Assembly (NCBI GenBank): GCA_964494475.1 | Contig: CAZBRS010000097.1 | Coordinates: 1 to 12,505, forward strand | Direction of reading: 5' to 3' | DNA length: 12,505 nt | Source of the DNA: CAZBRS01 sp964494475 | GTDB lineage: Bacteria > Myxococcota_A > UBA9042 > CAZBRS01 | In this document: piece after piece, positions 1 through 9,326 of the stretch | Numbering within the stretch: the first letter of the stretch is position 1 | Layout of the letters: each line of letters opens with the position of its first letter | Made by a program: the position numbers and the translations under genes | Notes under the pieces: model-generated | What the model saw: the letters and a program-made list of their open reading frames with translations, nothing else | What the model was told of the DNA's origin: nothing | The model's database searches: none

Positions 1-47
1 CCGGAATAATCTGCCCCCCAACCAAGTTTAGAGCGCGGAACGTGAAT

Positions 48-52
48 GGAGG
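48..52 (+). promoter_or_regulatory. Ribosome binding site for the MoxR gene
   Basis: GGAGG is followed by five bases and then GTG at 58. It lies inside the reading frame opened by the alternative ATG at 46, so it decides the start in favour of 58. Confidence 0.6.
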
Positions 53-57
53 CCGCT

Positions 58-1040
<983 letters not shown>

Positions 1041-1044
<4 letters not shown>

Positions 1045-1913
1045 TCCCGCGCGAGGTGCTGCGGAAGGTCCGCAAGATCGATCTGATCACGCGGCGCATC
1101 GTGAACCAGGAGTTCGCGGGGCGCTACCACAGCGTGTTCAAGGGCCGCGGCATGAGCTTCGACCAGGTGCGCGAGTACCAGGCCGGCGACGACGTGCGCC
1201 AGATCGACTGGAACGTGTCGGCCCGCACCAACCACGTGTACGTGAAGCAGTACATCGAGGAGCGCGAGCTCACGGTGCTGCTCGTGGTCGACGCGTCGGC
1301 GTCGCTGATCACGGGTTCGGTGGGGCTGAAGCGCGACCTGGCGGCCGAGATCGCGGCCATCCTGGCCTTCTCGGCCATCCGCAACAACGACCGCGTGGGG
1401 CTGCTCATCACGACCGACCGCGTCGAAAAGGTCATCCCGCCCAAGAAGGGGCGCGGCCACGTGCTGCGCGTCATCACCGAGATCCTGGGCTTCGAGCCCG
1501 AGGGGCGCGGCACCGATCTGGCGCTGGCCCTCGAGTACGTGAACAAGCTGTCGAAGCGCAAGGCCATCGTGTTCTTCCTGTCCGACTTCGCGGGCGACGG
1601 CTGGGAGAAGGCGCTGGCCATCACGGCGCGGCGGCACGACCTGGTGCCCATCGACATCGCCGATCCCATCGATCACCAACTGCCCGACGCCGGCCTGGTG
1701 CGGGTCGAGGACCCCGAGACGGGGCTCGCGCAGGTGATCGACTTCTCGTCGGCGAAGGTGCGCGCGGCCTGGGAGAAGCGCGCCAGCGTGGCGCGGGCCC
1801 GGCGCGAGCACCTGTTCCGACGGCACGACGTGGCGGCCATCCCGGTGGAGACGGGGCAGCCCTACACGCGCGCCATCGTCAACTACTTCCGCCTGCGGGC
1901 GAGACGGTACTGA
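1041..1913 (+). CDS. DUF58 family protein with VWA-like fold
   Basis: DUF58 proteins are the usual cytoplasmic partners of MoxR ATPases. The family signature is seen as YQAGDDVRQIDWNVSART (residues 46-63) followed by the VKQYIEERE stretch. A VWA-type metal site follows: DASAS (84-88, matching DxSxS), GTD (157-159) and SDF (181-183). The protein has 290 residues, a normal DUF58 length, and no signal peptide or membrane helix, so it should be soluble. The GTG start overlaps the MoxR stop (GTGA), with GGAGG at 1032-1036, four bases upstream. Its own stop shares one base with the next ATG. The overlaps suggest co-translation with MoxR. Since the metal site is intact, I infer metal-dependent ligand binding is retained; the ligand is unknown. 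Confidence 0.94.
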
Positions 1914-3517
1914 TGAACCTGCGACGACTCGGGGTCCTTCCCGCCTTCGTGGCGCTCCTCCTCTCGGCTCCGGCCTCCGCCGTCGGGGGCGGGGAGACCC
2001 CTTCCTTGGCGGCTACGGCGTCGACCCGGCCCACGGAAGACCCACCCCCCTCCGGGGTGCCCGGGTCGGCGCCGGCCGCCTCCTCCTCTGGCGAGGTCAC
2101 GTTCACGCGGGCGCTCATCCCCGACCCGCCCACGCTCGGCGTGCCGTTCCGGTACGAGGTGCGCTTCCAGGGGCCCGCGGGCACGCGCCTCTTCTTCCCG
2201 CCCAAGCCGGCCGTGGAGCCCTTTCACCTCGACGGCGTCGCGTGCACCGGTCCCGCGAAGAGCCCCGCAGGCGGTGCGACGGCAGAGGCGGCCCCCGGCC
2301 CGCTGGACGTCACCTGCACGGTGAGCCTGCGCGCGTTCCGGCTGGGCCGCCTCAAGCTGCCGGCCATCGAGGTCGCCTGGGCCCTGCTTCGCCAAGGCGA
2401 CGGCGGGCAGGCGCTCCCGGGTCAGTCCTCGGGGGGACAGGGCGCCGTGACCGTGCCCGCGCAGGTCATCGAGGTGCAGGGCACGCTCGGCAACGAGGCC
2501 TCGCCCGCGCTGCGCGCCGCCTACGCGCCGCTGCCCATCCGCGAGCGCGACTGGCCCGCGATCCTGGTCGCCGCGCTGCTGGCCGCCGTCGCCGCCACCA
2601 CGGCGCTCACGCTGCTGGCCGTGCTCGTCCTCCGGCGCTGGATCCTGCCGCGCCGCTTCGAGAAGCCGAAGGTGCCCGCCCACGTGACCGCGTACGGCCG
2701 CCTCGAGGCGCTGCGCCCCGCGCTCCAGGTCGACGAGCCGGGCCGCGACGTGTTCTTCGCGTTCTCGGAGATCCTGCGCGAGTACCTGGGCAATCGCTAC
2801 GACTTCGACGCGCTCGAGTTGACCACGCGCGAAGCGATGGCGCGCCTCGACGGCGTCGACCTGCAGGGCGTGCAACCCGCCGAGATCGAGGACGTGCTGG
2901 CCTTCGCGGACCTCGTGAAGTTCGCCAAGGCCCCCGCCAGCCGCGCCGACGCCGAGGATGTCTTCCGTCGCACGCGCGCGTTGGTCGATCGCACGCTGTA
3001 CGTGCCCCCCGAGACGCCCGACCACGACGCGGCGGCGCCGGAGTTCGTCCCCGCGCCCGTGCTCGAGCGCGTCGCGGCGTCGGCCGTCGATCTGGCCCTG
3101 CCCTTCCCCCTGCTGGCGGCCGCCCGCCTGGCCCTGCCCGACGTGCCGCCGGCGTGGGGACTGGCAGCCTTCGGGGCGATCCTGGTCGCGTGGCTGGCGC
3201 TGCGTGACGCGGCGGGACCCGCCAGCCCGGGGCATCGCCTTTTCCGGCATCGGCTGCTCGACGAACGCCTCGACCTGCTGGCCTCGCGGAGCGCGCGCCT
3301 GAAGCGCAACCTGCTGCTGCTGGTGCCCGTGATCGGCTGGACGGTCGAGCTGCTGGTCCTGGCCGCCGTGACACGCACCCAGCGCGTCGGCGACCAGTGG
3401 GCCCGCACGGCCGTGGCCGTGCCCGCCCGCCGGCCTCGCCAGACGGGGCGGGCGCTGCTCTTCCTGGCGCTCGCGATCGTCGTGGCGCTGGCCGGAGCCT
3501 GGGCGGGGGCGAGGTGA
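1913..3517 (+). CDS. DUF4381/BatD-like membrane protein fused to RDD domain
   Basis: A 534-residue protein in the position where MoxR/Bat operons often carry a short DUF4381 protein. Layout: signal peptide (1-23, ending ASA); a Pro/Ala/Ser-rich linker; a periplasmic beta-type domain (about 60-190) with Cys111 and Cys135; a membrane helix (about 214-240) followed by basic RRWILPRR; a helical cytoplasmic segment (about 255-360) with EILREYL and DLVKFAKAP motifs resembling DUF4381 and BatD tails; then an RDD-like domain (about 383-503) with AVDLALPF, SPGHRLF, KRNLLLL and RVGDQWARTAV; and a last hydrophobic helix (513-529). The ATG overlaps the DUF58 stop by one base. The RDD fusion makes it much longer than DUF4381 proteins. 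The coding call is certain; domain names rest on motif recognition. It may be a second BatD-type protein of the operon. Confidence 0.88.
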   Translation: MNLRRLGVLPAFVALLLSAPASAVGGGETPSLAATASTRPTEDPPPSGVPGSAPAASSSGEVTFTRALIPDPPTLGVPFRYEVRFQGPAGTRLFFPPKPAVEPFHLDGVACTGPAKSPAGGATAEAAPGPLDVTCTVSLRAFRLGRLKLPAIEVAWALLRQGDGGQALPGQSSGGQGAVTVPAQVIEVQGTLGNEASPALRAAYAPLPIRERDWPAILVAALLAAVAATTALTLLAVLVLRRWILPRRFEKPKVPAHVTAYGRLEALRPALQVDEPGRDVFFAFSEILREYLGNRYDFDALELTTREAMARLDGVDLQGVQPAEIEDVLAFADLVKFAKAPASRADAEDVFRRTRALVDRTLYVPPETPDHDAAAPEFVPAPVLERVAASAVDLALPFPLLAAARLALPDVPPAWGLAAFGAILVAWLALRDAAGPASPGHRLFRHRLLDERLDLLASRSARLKRNLLLLVPVIGWTVELLVLAAVTRTQRVGDQWARTAVAVPARRPRQTGRALLFLALAIVVALAGAWAGAR

Positions 3518-3519
3518 GC

Positions 3520-4620
3520 ATGGGCTTCGAGCACCCCTGGCTGCTGGTCCTGCTCCTCGTGATCCCGGGGGTGGTCGTGCTCCGCTCCCGGCGGGCCCGC
3601 CCCGCCCTGCCCCTGGGTCGCGCCGCGCTGCTCGCCGGTCTCTCCGTGGGCTGGCGCGCGCGCGTCGAGCCCTGGCTGCCCGTGCTCGAGATCGCGGCCC
3701 TGGCGCTGCTGCTGATCGCGCTGGCGCGTCCGCGCGTCGAGTCCACCGAGGTGTTGACCGGCGAGGGCGTCGACATCGTGGTGGCCCTCGACATGTCGGG
3801 CTCCATGAACGCCGTCGACAAGACCTTCGACGAGATCCGCGCGGTGCAGGCGGGCGGGCACGATCCCGAGAACCGCTTCGAGGTCGCGCGCGAGGTGCTG
3901 AAGAGCTTCGTCGCGTCGCGCTCGGAAGATCGCATCGGGTTGGTCGTCTTCGGCGAGGACGCCTACCTGAAGTTCCCCCTGACCCTCGACTACGTGCGCA
4001 TCCTCGAGGCGCTCGACGGGCTGGTGCTCGACAACGGGATGCGCCGCCAGGAGGGAGAGGGCTGCACCAACTCCTGCACGATCAGCGGCGCGGCCACGGC
4101 CATCGGCGACGCGCTGGGGCGCGCCTACGGCCGCCTGAAGGACAGCGCCTCCCGGAGCAAGAACATCATCCTCATCACCGACGGCAAGAACAACAAGAGC
4201 ACCATCGATCCTCGCACCATCGCCACCTACATCGGCGAGCAGCCCGAGCGGCGGCGTGCGCGCATCTTCACGGTCCTGGTGGGCTCGGGGGCCAACACCA
4301 AGGTCCCGGCCCTCGATCCTTTCCGCGGACAGGTGGCGCGCGACGAGCGCGGGCTCACGATCTACGACACGCCCGATCAGCCGTTCCCCACCGATCCGGC
4401 GCTGCTGCAGGAGATCGCCGAGAAGACGGGCGCGCGCTACTTCGAATCGTACGACGAGCAGCGCTTCCGCGAGGTGTTCGAGGATCTGGAGCGGACCGAG
4501 TTCGAGATCAAGACGGCGACGCGCTGGACCGATCGCTTCCAGCCGTTCCTGTTGGCCGCGCTGCTGCTCCTCGGCCTGCGCGCGCTGGCGGGCTGGACCG
4601 TCCTCCGGCGCACGGTGTGA
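3520..4620 (+). CDS. batA: BatA-like membrane VWA-domain protein
   Basis: A 366-residue membrane-anchored von Willebrand factor A protein with BatA architecture: two N-terminal helices (about 7-22 and 54-70), a VWA domain (about 84-325) and a C-terminal helix (341-356). The metal site is complete: DMSGSM (91-96), TAIG (193-196) and TDGKNN (220-225). The loop between helices 1 and 2 is Arg-rich and the C-terminus ends RRTV, so by the positive-inside rule the VWA domain faces the periplasm. An insertion just before the TAIG motif carries Cys182 and Cys186 (CTNSC), unusual for this family as I know it. ATG 3520 follows GAGG by five bases and begins 2 nt after the previous stop. Longer upstream frames are not needed. 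Likely function: scaffold or adaptor in the Bat complex. Confidence 0.93.
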   Translation: MGFEHPWLLVLLLVIPGVVVLRSRRARPALPLGRAALLAGLSVGWRARVEPWLPVLEIAALALLLIALARPRVESTEVLTGEGVDIVVALDMSGSMNAVDKTFDEIRAVQAGGHDPENRFEVAREVLKSFVASRSEDRIGLVVFGEDAYLKFPLTLDYVRILEALDGLVLDNGMRRQEGEGCTNSCTISGAATAIGDALGRAYGRLKDSASRSKNIILITDGKNNKSTIDPRTIATYIGEQPERRRARIFTVLVGSGANTKVPALDPFRGQVARDERGLTIYDTPDQPFPTDPALLQEIAEKTGARYFESYDEQRFREVFEDLERTEFEIKTATRWTDRFQPFLLAALLLLGLRALAGWTVLRRTV

Positions 4621-4627
4621 GGCGGGC

Positions 4628-7567
4628 ATGGGCTTCGATCAGCTGACCTTCGGAAACCCCTCGGCCCTGTGGGCGCTGCTGCTCGTGGGCCTGCTCGGCC
4701 TGGCGGCGCTGGTCCATCACCTCACGGCCCCGAAGAGGCTGGCCCGCCTGGCCACGCCGGCGGTGCTCAGGGCGCTGCTGGCGCACCGATCCGGCCGCCG
4801 GATCGTGGCCCGCGACCTGGCCCTGCTCGGGGCCCTCGCGCTCGGCGTCGTGGCCTGGGCGCGCCCGCAATACGGGCTGCGCGACACGGAGGTGCGGAAC
4901 ACGGGCATCGACGTGCTGGTGATGCTGGACGTCTCGAAGAGCATGAAGGTCAGCGACATCGTGCCCGACCGCCTGACCGCCTCCAAGCTCGAGATCGACG
5001 CGCTCATGGATCGCATGAAGGGCGGGCGCGTGGCGCTCCTCCCCTTCGCGGGCATCGGCTTCCTGCAGACGCCCTACACCAGTGACTTCGGCGCCGTGAA
5101 GGCCTACCTCGAGACCCTCGACGTGCGCGACATGCCGATCGGGGGCACCGCCATCGGGCGCGCGCTCGACCTGGCGCTCAGGGTCATCGAGGGCAAGCCC
5201 ACCGACGGCGCGCGCGAGCCCGAGGCCGCCGTCGCCGAGGCGCGCCCCTTCGAGGGCAGCGCCTACCGCGCCGTCGTGATCTTCACCGACGGCGAGAACC
5301 TCGAGGGCGACCCCCTGCAAGTCACCGAGAGGGCCCGCGCGCAGAACGTGAAGATCTTCACGGTGGGCGTCGGGACGGGCTTCGGCAAGCCCGTCCCCCT
5401 GCTCGACGACGAGGGCCGGCAGGTGGGCATCCAGAAAGGCGACGACGGCAAGACGCCCGTGTACTCGGCGCTGAACGAGGAGCTGCTCGGCAAGCTGGCC
5501 GAGGCCACTGGCGGGCGCTACCTGCACTACGAGAACCGCAGCGTGGTCGACGAGCTGTACGCCGAGATCGACAAGCTCGAGAAGGCCGAGTACCTCGAGC
5601 GCGTCAGGGCGCTGCGCGAAGAGCGCTTCCAGGTGGCGCTGGCGCCGGCCGTGTTGCTGCTGCTCGTTCGGCTGCTGCTCGGCACGCGGCTCCGCGGCCC
5701 GAAGAAAGAGCGGCGCGGTCGGGGTGCCTCGCCCGTCTCGCTCCTCGCCGCGGCGCTGGGGCTCGGGCTGGTGCTGGGAAGCCCGACGCGCGCGTTCGCG
5801 TTCGAGCCCTTCGTGACCACGAACGGCGACGTCGATCGCGCCATCGAGCTCGCGCGCGATGGCCGCACCCAAGAGGCGCTGAGCGCCCTCGAGAGCGCAC
5901 GCGCCGAGCTGCCCGAGTCGGCCGAGCTGCACTACGATCTGGGCTCGGTGTACCAGGCCCTCGGAGACTTCGAGAAGGCCGACGAGGCGTTGTTGCGCGC
6001 GCTCGAGACCGCCGAAGGCCAGACCCGAGACGCCACGCTCTACAACCTGGGCACCCTGCACGCGAAGTGGGGCTCCACCCTGGCCGAGAAGGACGACACG
6101 CGCGCCCTCGCCAAATCGCACTGGAAGCAGGCGGTGGAGTACCTCGAAAAATTGGCGATTCGCGATCCGAATCACAAGGACGCGCTCTACAACCTCGAGC
6201 TGGCCCTGCTCTTCGCCTACCCCCCGTGCTCGAAGGAGGACGACGCCTTCGAGCCCAACAACGGACCCGCCGACGCCAAGCCGCTGCCCCAAGACCCCCA
6301 GACCGGGCAGGTGAAGCAGGCCTTGCGCCTCTGCCCCGGCGACGGCGACTGGTTCACGCTGCCTCTCCCCGAAGGCGCCCGCGTGACGGCCAAGGTGAGC
6401 GTGAGCTCGCCCGACGACGGCCCGGCGCCGACCACGAAGCCCGCGTTCGACCTGTACGAGCCCGACGGTCAGGCGCCCGTAGCCGGAAACGCCATCGAGG
6501 GCGAGACGCTGAAGAGCGGCCCGATCGGCGCGACCGGAGAATACCGTCTGGGGCTGACGAACCCCTCCGACGACGAGGCGCTTCCCTACGAGCTCGAGGT
6601 CACGGTGCTGCCGAAGTGCGACACCCTCGAGGACGCGTACGAGCCGAACGACGCCTTCGACGCCGCCCGCGACCTGACGCCGGGCCCCCACGAGAACCTG
6701 CGCGTGTGCCCCGGCGACGAGGACCTGTACCGCGTGGCGCTGAAGGCCGGCGAGAGCCTGGTGGCGCTGGTCGATGCCCAGGTGGTCTCCGGCACCCCCA
6801 TGCTGCAGCTCGTTGGCGCCGACCTCAAGCCACTCTCGGGGATGGCGGCGAAGGACGGCAAGGCCCTGGCGGTCGCGTTCGATCCCGGCGAAGGCCCGAT
6901 CTTCGTGCGGGTCTTCGCCGGCCCCGACGGCGAGGCGGGCTATACCTTGACGTTGGTCGTGCTGCCGCCCTGCCCCGAGGGCAACGACGCGCTTGAGCCC
7001 AGCGATCACCCGGCCGACGCCAAACCCCTCGAGGAGCAGAAGCCCGTGTTCGCGCGCGTGTGCCCCGGCGACGTCGATCTCTTCCGCTACACGGCGCAAA
7101 AGGACCAGGCCAGCGTGGTCAAGGCCTTGTTCCAGCACGAGAAGGGCGACCTGGTGCTCGAGCTCCTGGCCCCCGACGGCGACACGGTCGAGGCCGCGGC
7201 CGACGCGAGCTCGCTCGAGCAACCCGGCGAGGCGCTGCCCCTGCCCGAGGCCCGCGCCGGCTCCGAGGTCCTGGTGCGCTTGCGGGGCTCCGACGGGCTC
7301 GTCGGCAACGTGTACCTGCTCACGGTTGACCATCCGCAGCCGCAGCCCCAGAATGGCCAGGGCGAGCCGCCCCCGGAGCAGGACCCGCAGAAGCAGGACC
7401 CGCAGAAGCAGGAGCAGCAGAAGCAGGAGCCCCAACCGGAGCCCGGCGCGCAGGACCCGATGGAGCAGCAGATCGAGAACATGCAGCGGAACCCCAAGAA
7501 CCTGGAGGCCGAGCGCGCGATGCGCCTCTCGCCCTACCGCGATCAGGCGCCACGCAAGGACTGGTAG
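4628..7567 (+). CDS. VWA-TPR-PPC fusion protein (BatB/BatC-like)
   Basis: A 979-residue fusion. N-terminal BatB-like part: helices at about 12-29 and 64-78, a VWA domain (95-315) with a complete metal site (DVSKSM 101-106, GTAIG 173-177, TDGEN 220-224), and a helix at 336-351. A basic stretch (355-366) and a fourth helix (368-386) follow, then a BatC-like TPR region (about 398-528). Unlike ordinary BatB/BatC, it continues with three PPC-like repeats (534-660, 664-780, 782-900), each opening with a Cys, a DA[FYL]EP motif and a CPGD motif. The six cysteines, two per repeat, are the only ones in the protein. A Gln/Pro/Glu-rich tail (903-940) and a terminal KDW follow. Charge pattern places VWA, TPR and PPC parts in the periplasm. 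Start ATG lies 7 nt after the batA stop with GAGG five bases upstream. Inference: a membrane scaffold binding envelope partners. Confidence 0.92.
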   Translation: MGFDQLTFGNPSALWALLLVGLLGLAALVHHLTAPKRLARLATPAVLRALLAHRSGRRIVARDLALLGALALGVVAWARPQYGLRDTEVRNTGIDVLVMLDVSKSMKVSDIVPDRLTASKLEIDALMDRMKGGRVALLPFAGIGFLQTPYTSDFGAVKAYLETLDVRDMPIGGTAIGRALDLALRVIEGKPTDGAREPEAAVAEARPFEGSAYRAVVIFTDGENLEGDPLQVTERARAQNVKIFTVGVGTGFGKPVPLLDDEGRQVGIQKGDDGKTPVYSALNEELLGKLAEATGGRYLHYENRSVVDELYAEIDKLEKAEYLERVRALREERFQVALAPAVLLLLVRLLLGTRLRGPKKERRGRGASPVSLLAAALGLGLVLGSPTRAFAFEPFVTTNGDVDRAIELARDGRTQEALSALESARAELPESAELHYDLGSVYQALGDFEKADEALLRALETAEGQTRDATLYNLGTLHAKWGSTLAEKDDTRALAKSHWKQAVEYLEKLAIRDPNHKDALYNLELALLFAYPPCSKEDDAFEPNNGPADAKPLPQDPQTGQVKQALRLCPGDGDWFTLPLPEGARVTAKVSVSSPDDGPAPTTKPAFDLYEPDGQAPVAGNAIEGETLKSGPIGATGEYRLGLTNPSDDEALPYELEVTVLPKCDTLEDAYEPNDAFDAARDLTPGPHENLRVCPGDEDLYRVALKAGESLVALVDAQVVSGTPMLQLVGADLKPLSGMAAKDGKALAVAFDPGEGPIFVRVFAGPDGEAGYTLTLVVLPPCPEGNDALEPSDHPADAKPLEEQKPVFARVCPGDVDLFRYTAQKDQASVVKALFQHEKGDLVLELLAPDGDTVEAAADASSLEQPGEALPLPEARAGSEVLVRLRGSDGLVGNVYLLTVDHPQPQPQNGQGEPPPEQDPQKQDPQKQEQQKQEPQPEPGAQDPMEQQIENMQRNPKNLEAERAMRLSPYRDQAPRKDW
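6227..7327 (+). repeat. Three PPC-like protein repeats with paired cysteines
   Basis: Three diverged repeats of about 118-130 codons within the VWA-TPR-PPC gene, starting at 6227, 6617 and 6971. Each begins with Cys, then a D-A-(F/Y/L)-E-P motif, and 30-35 residues later Cys-Pro-Gly-Asp followed by an acidic/aromatic stretch. This pattern resembles pre-peptidase C-terminal (PPC) beta-sandwich domains of secreted proteins. The repeated Cys pair suggests one disulfide per repeat, which fits a periplasmic location. Nucleotide identity between the repeats is low, so they are old duplications. Confidence 0.75.
7379..7423 (+). repeat. 15-bp tandem repeat coding a QDPQK-type tail
   Basis: Two identical 15-bp units (7379-7393, 7394-7408) and a third diverged unit (7409-7423) code for QDPQK, QDPQK and QEQQK in the low-complexity tail of the VWA-TPR-PPC protein. 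The unit is a multiple of three, so copy-number changes would keep frame. It is probably a flexible linker before the conserved C-terminal end. Confidence 0.85.
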
Positions 7568-7570
7568 GAG
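7565..7570 (+). promoter_or_regulatory. Ribosome binding site overlapping the upstream stop codon
   Basis: The TAG stop of the VWA-TPR-PPC gene is itself part of TAGGAG, the ribosome binding site for the BatD-like gene, with its ATG four bases later. A terminating ribosome would be placed directly at the next start, which supports coupled translation and the choice of ATG 7575. Confidence 0.6.
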
Positions 7571-7574
7571 ACCC

Positions 7575-9326
7575 ATGCGGGGGATGAGGCCCTTCCCGAT
7601 CGCGCTGACGCTCGCCGTGCTCGCGCTCGGACTTCCCCGGGCGGCGATCGCCGAGTCGACGCTCGCGGTCGAGCCCACGCGGCTCACCCTCGACGACGAG
7701 GCCTACGTCACGGTCACCCTCGAGGGCGACATCGCCGAATACCAGGCTCCGGCCGGAGACTGCTTCGAGCTCTCGAACCCGTCCCAGTCGACGCGGCTCT
7801 CCATCGTGAACGGCCGCCGCTCGCAGTCGGCCGAGCTGCAATACCGCCTGACTCCCACCAAGGCCGGCAGCTGCGTGGTCGGCCCGGCCCGCGTGCGCAC
7901 CGCCCGAGGCTGGGTGTCCACCAACACCGTGCAGATCGTCATCGCCAAGGGCGCCGAAGCCCCGCGCGTAACCGCCGAGGAGGCCCAGGCTATCGGGCAG
8001 GCGGCCAGCGAGCCCTTCTTCGTGCGACCGCTCGTTCCGACGCGAGCGCTCTATCCGGGCGAACCGTTCGTGCTCGGCTACGACCTCTGGGTGCGGGCCG
8101 ATGTGAGCATCAGCGACGCCGGAGTGAGCGCCGAGCCCTCGTTGCCCGGCTTCCTGTCGGAGGACCTGCTCGGGGGCAAGCGCCCCAAGGGCCACCGTCA
8201 GGCGATCGGCCGCACGAGCTACGTGGTCTATCCGCTGGTGCGGCTGCTGGCCACGCCGCTGCAGGCCGGCCAGACCGAGCTCGGCGCGCTCGAGGTGCAG
8301 GTGGTCTCGGGCGACGTGTTCCGGGCCCGCCGCTTCAAGACCAAGAGCCCCATCGTCACGTTGGTCGTGAAGCCCCTGCCCGAGCGGGAGCGCCCGCCGA
8401 CCTTCGACGCCGGCTCCATCGGCACGTTCACGCTGCTCGGAGCCGTCGACAAGACCCGCGTGAGCCTGGGCGAGGCGCTGGTCTACACGCTCACCCTGCA
8501 GGGCTCGGGCAACCTCGAGCGGCTGAACGCCCCGCCCTTCCCGACCGTCGACGGCCTGACGGCAGCGGCGCTTCCCTCCGGCGCCGACGACCAGGTGCAG
8601 AAGGATCTCGAGGGAGTCCACGGCGTACGGCGCTTTCAGTACGTGCTTCGCCCCACGCGCGAGGGGAGGCTTTCGCTGCCCCCCGTCCGTTGGACCTTCT
8701 TCGATCCCGCCCGGCAGGGCTTCGACACGCTCGAAACAGCGTCCATGACGCTCGAGGTGGGCGCGGCGCTGCCCACGGCCGCCGGCAACCGCGCCCCGGC
8801 GGACGCGCCGACCCCGGGGTCCGAGCCGAGTGACGACGAGGCCCTGCCGCTGATCGACGACCCGCTGTCGCTCGACACCGAGGTCGACGCGTCGTCTCCG
8901 TGGCGCGCGCTCCCTATGGCTCTGCTGGCCGTGTTGGCGCTCGTGGTGCTCGGCGCCGAGGTCGCCGCCCGCGTTCGGCGCCATCGGCAGCGGCACCACG
9001 TCGAGTACGCGAGCGCCCGATCCCTCGAGATCGCGCGCCGTTCGCTCGGCTCCACGCGCCCCGACGACCCGCGGGCGGCGCAGAAGCTGCGCGCGGCGAT
9101 CGATGCCTTCCTGGCGACCCGCCTGCAGCTCGAGCCCGGCCGCCTTTCGCTGGCCGAGCTGGAGCGCGCGCTGGCCGAACGGGGGCTGGCGCCCGCCCGC
9201 GCGGCGGCGCTCCGCGAGCTGCTCGAGGCGCTCGAACAAGCGGCCTACCTGCCCGGCGGCGCCGAATCGGTGGAGCGGCTCCACGATCGGGCCCTCGCGC
9301 TGCTCGTGGAGGTCGACCGTGGGTAA
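7575..9326 (+). CDS. batD: BatD-like protein (oxygen tolerance family)
   Basis: A 583-residue BatD-like protein. It has a signal peptide (1-26, ending AIA), a long periplasmic part made of several immunoglobulin-like beta domains (about 27-396), an acidic linker (400-440), one membrane helix (444-464) followed by a strongly basic stretch (RVRRHRQRHH), and a helical cytoplasmic tail (478-583). BatD-type motifs are seen in the third beta region: LGAVDKTRVSLGE (288-300), SGNLE (311-315), YVLRPTREGRLSLPP (356-370) and FFDP (375-378). Cys63 and Cys100 are the only cysteines and could pair. ATG 7575 is chosen over ATG 7584 because TAGGAG sits four bases before it. In related operons BatD works with BatA/B/C in the membrane; its exact role is not settled. 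Confidence 0.9.
   Translation: MRGMRPFPIALTLAVLALGLPRAAIAESTLAVEPTRLTLDDEAYVTVTLEGDIAEYQAPAGDCFELSNPSQSTRLSIVNGRRSQSAELQYRLTPTKAGSCVVGPARVRTARGWVSTNTVQIVIAKGAEAPRVTAEEAQAIGQAASEPFFVRPLVPTRALYPGEPFVLGYDLWVRADVSISDAGVSAEPSLPGFLSEDLLGGKRPKGHRQAIGRTSYVVYPLVRLLATPLQAGQTELGALEVQVVSGDVFRARRFKTKSPIVTLVVKPLPERERPPTFDAGSIGTFTLLGAVDKTRVSLGEALVYTLTLQGSGNLERLNAPPFPTVDGLTAAALPSGADDQVQKDLEGVHGVRRFQYVLRPTREGRLSLPPVRWTFFDPARQGFDTLETASMTLEVGAALPTAAGNRAPADAPTPGSEPSDDEALPLIDDPLSLDTEVDASSPWRALPMALLAVLALVVLGAEVAARVRRHRQRHHVEYASARSLEIARRSLGSTRPDDPRAAQKLRAAIDAFLATRLQLEPGRLSLAELERALAERGLAPARAAALRELLEALEQAAYLPGGAESVERLHDRALALLVEVDRG
9308..9312 (+). promoter_or_regulatory. Ribosome binding site for the BatE-like gene
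   Basis: GGAGG inside the end of the BatD-like gene lies six bases before GTG 9319. It favours this start over the in-frame GTG at 9328 and over the much longer open frame upstream, which is antisense-like shadow coding. Confidence 0.6.

Noticed and set aside
1..45. Possible operon promoter (AT-richer patch TAATCT and TTTAGA)
   Set aside because: Only 45 bases precede the first gene, and no matching -35 element can be seen within the window, so the call cannot be supported.
1883..4629. Overlapping long minus-strand frames opposite the DUF4381-RDD and BatA-like genes
   Set aside because: Arg/Gln/His-rich translations without domains or sensible starts, explained by GC-rich third positions of the plus-strand genes.
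4508..7687. Minus-strand frame of 1059 codons opposite the VWA-TPR-PPC gene
   Set aside because: It is a shadow of high-GC codon use. It reads as Leu/Gly/Arg/His-rich sequence without domains, while the plus strand carries complete VWA, TPR and PPC motifs.
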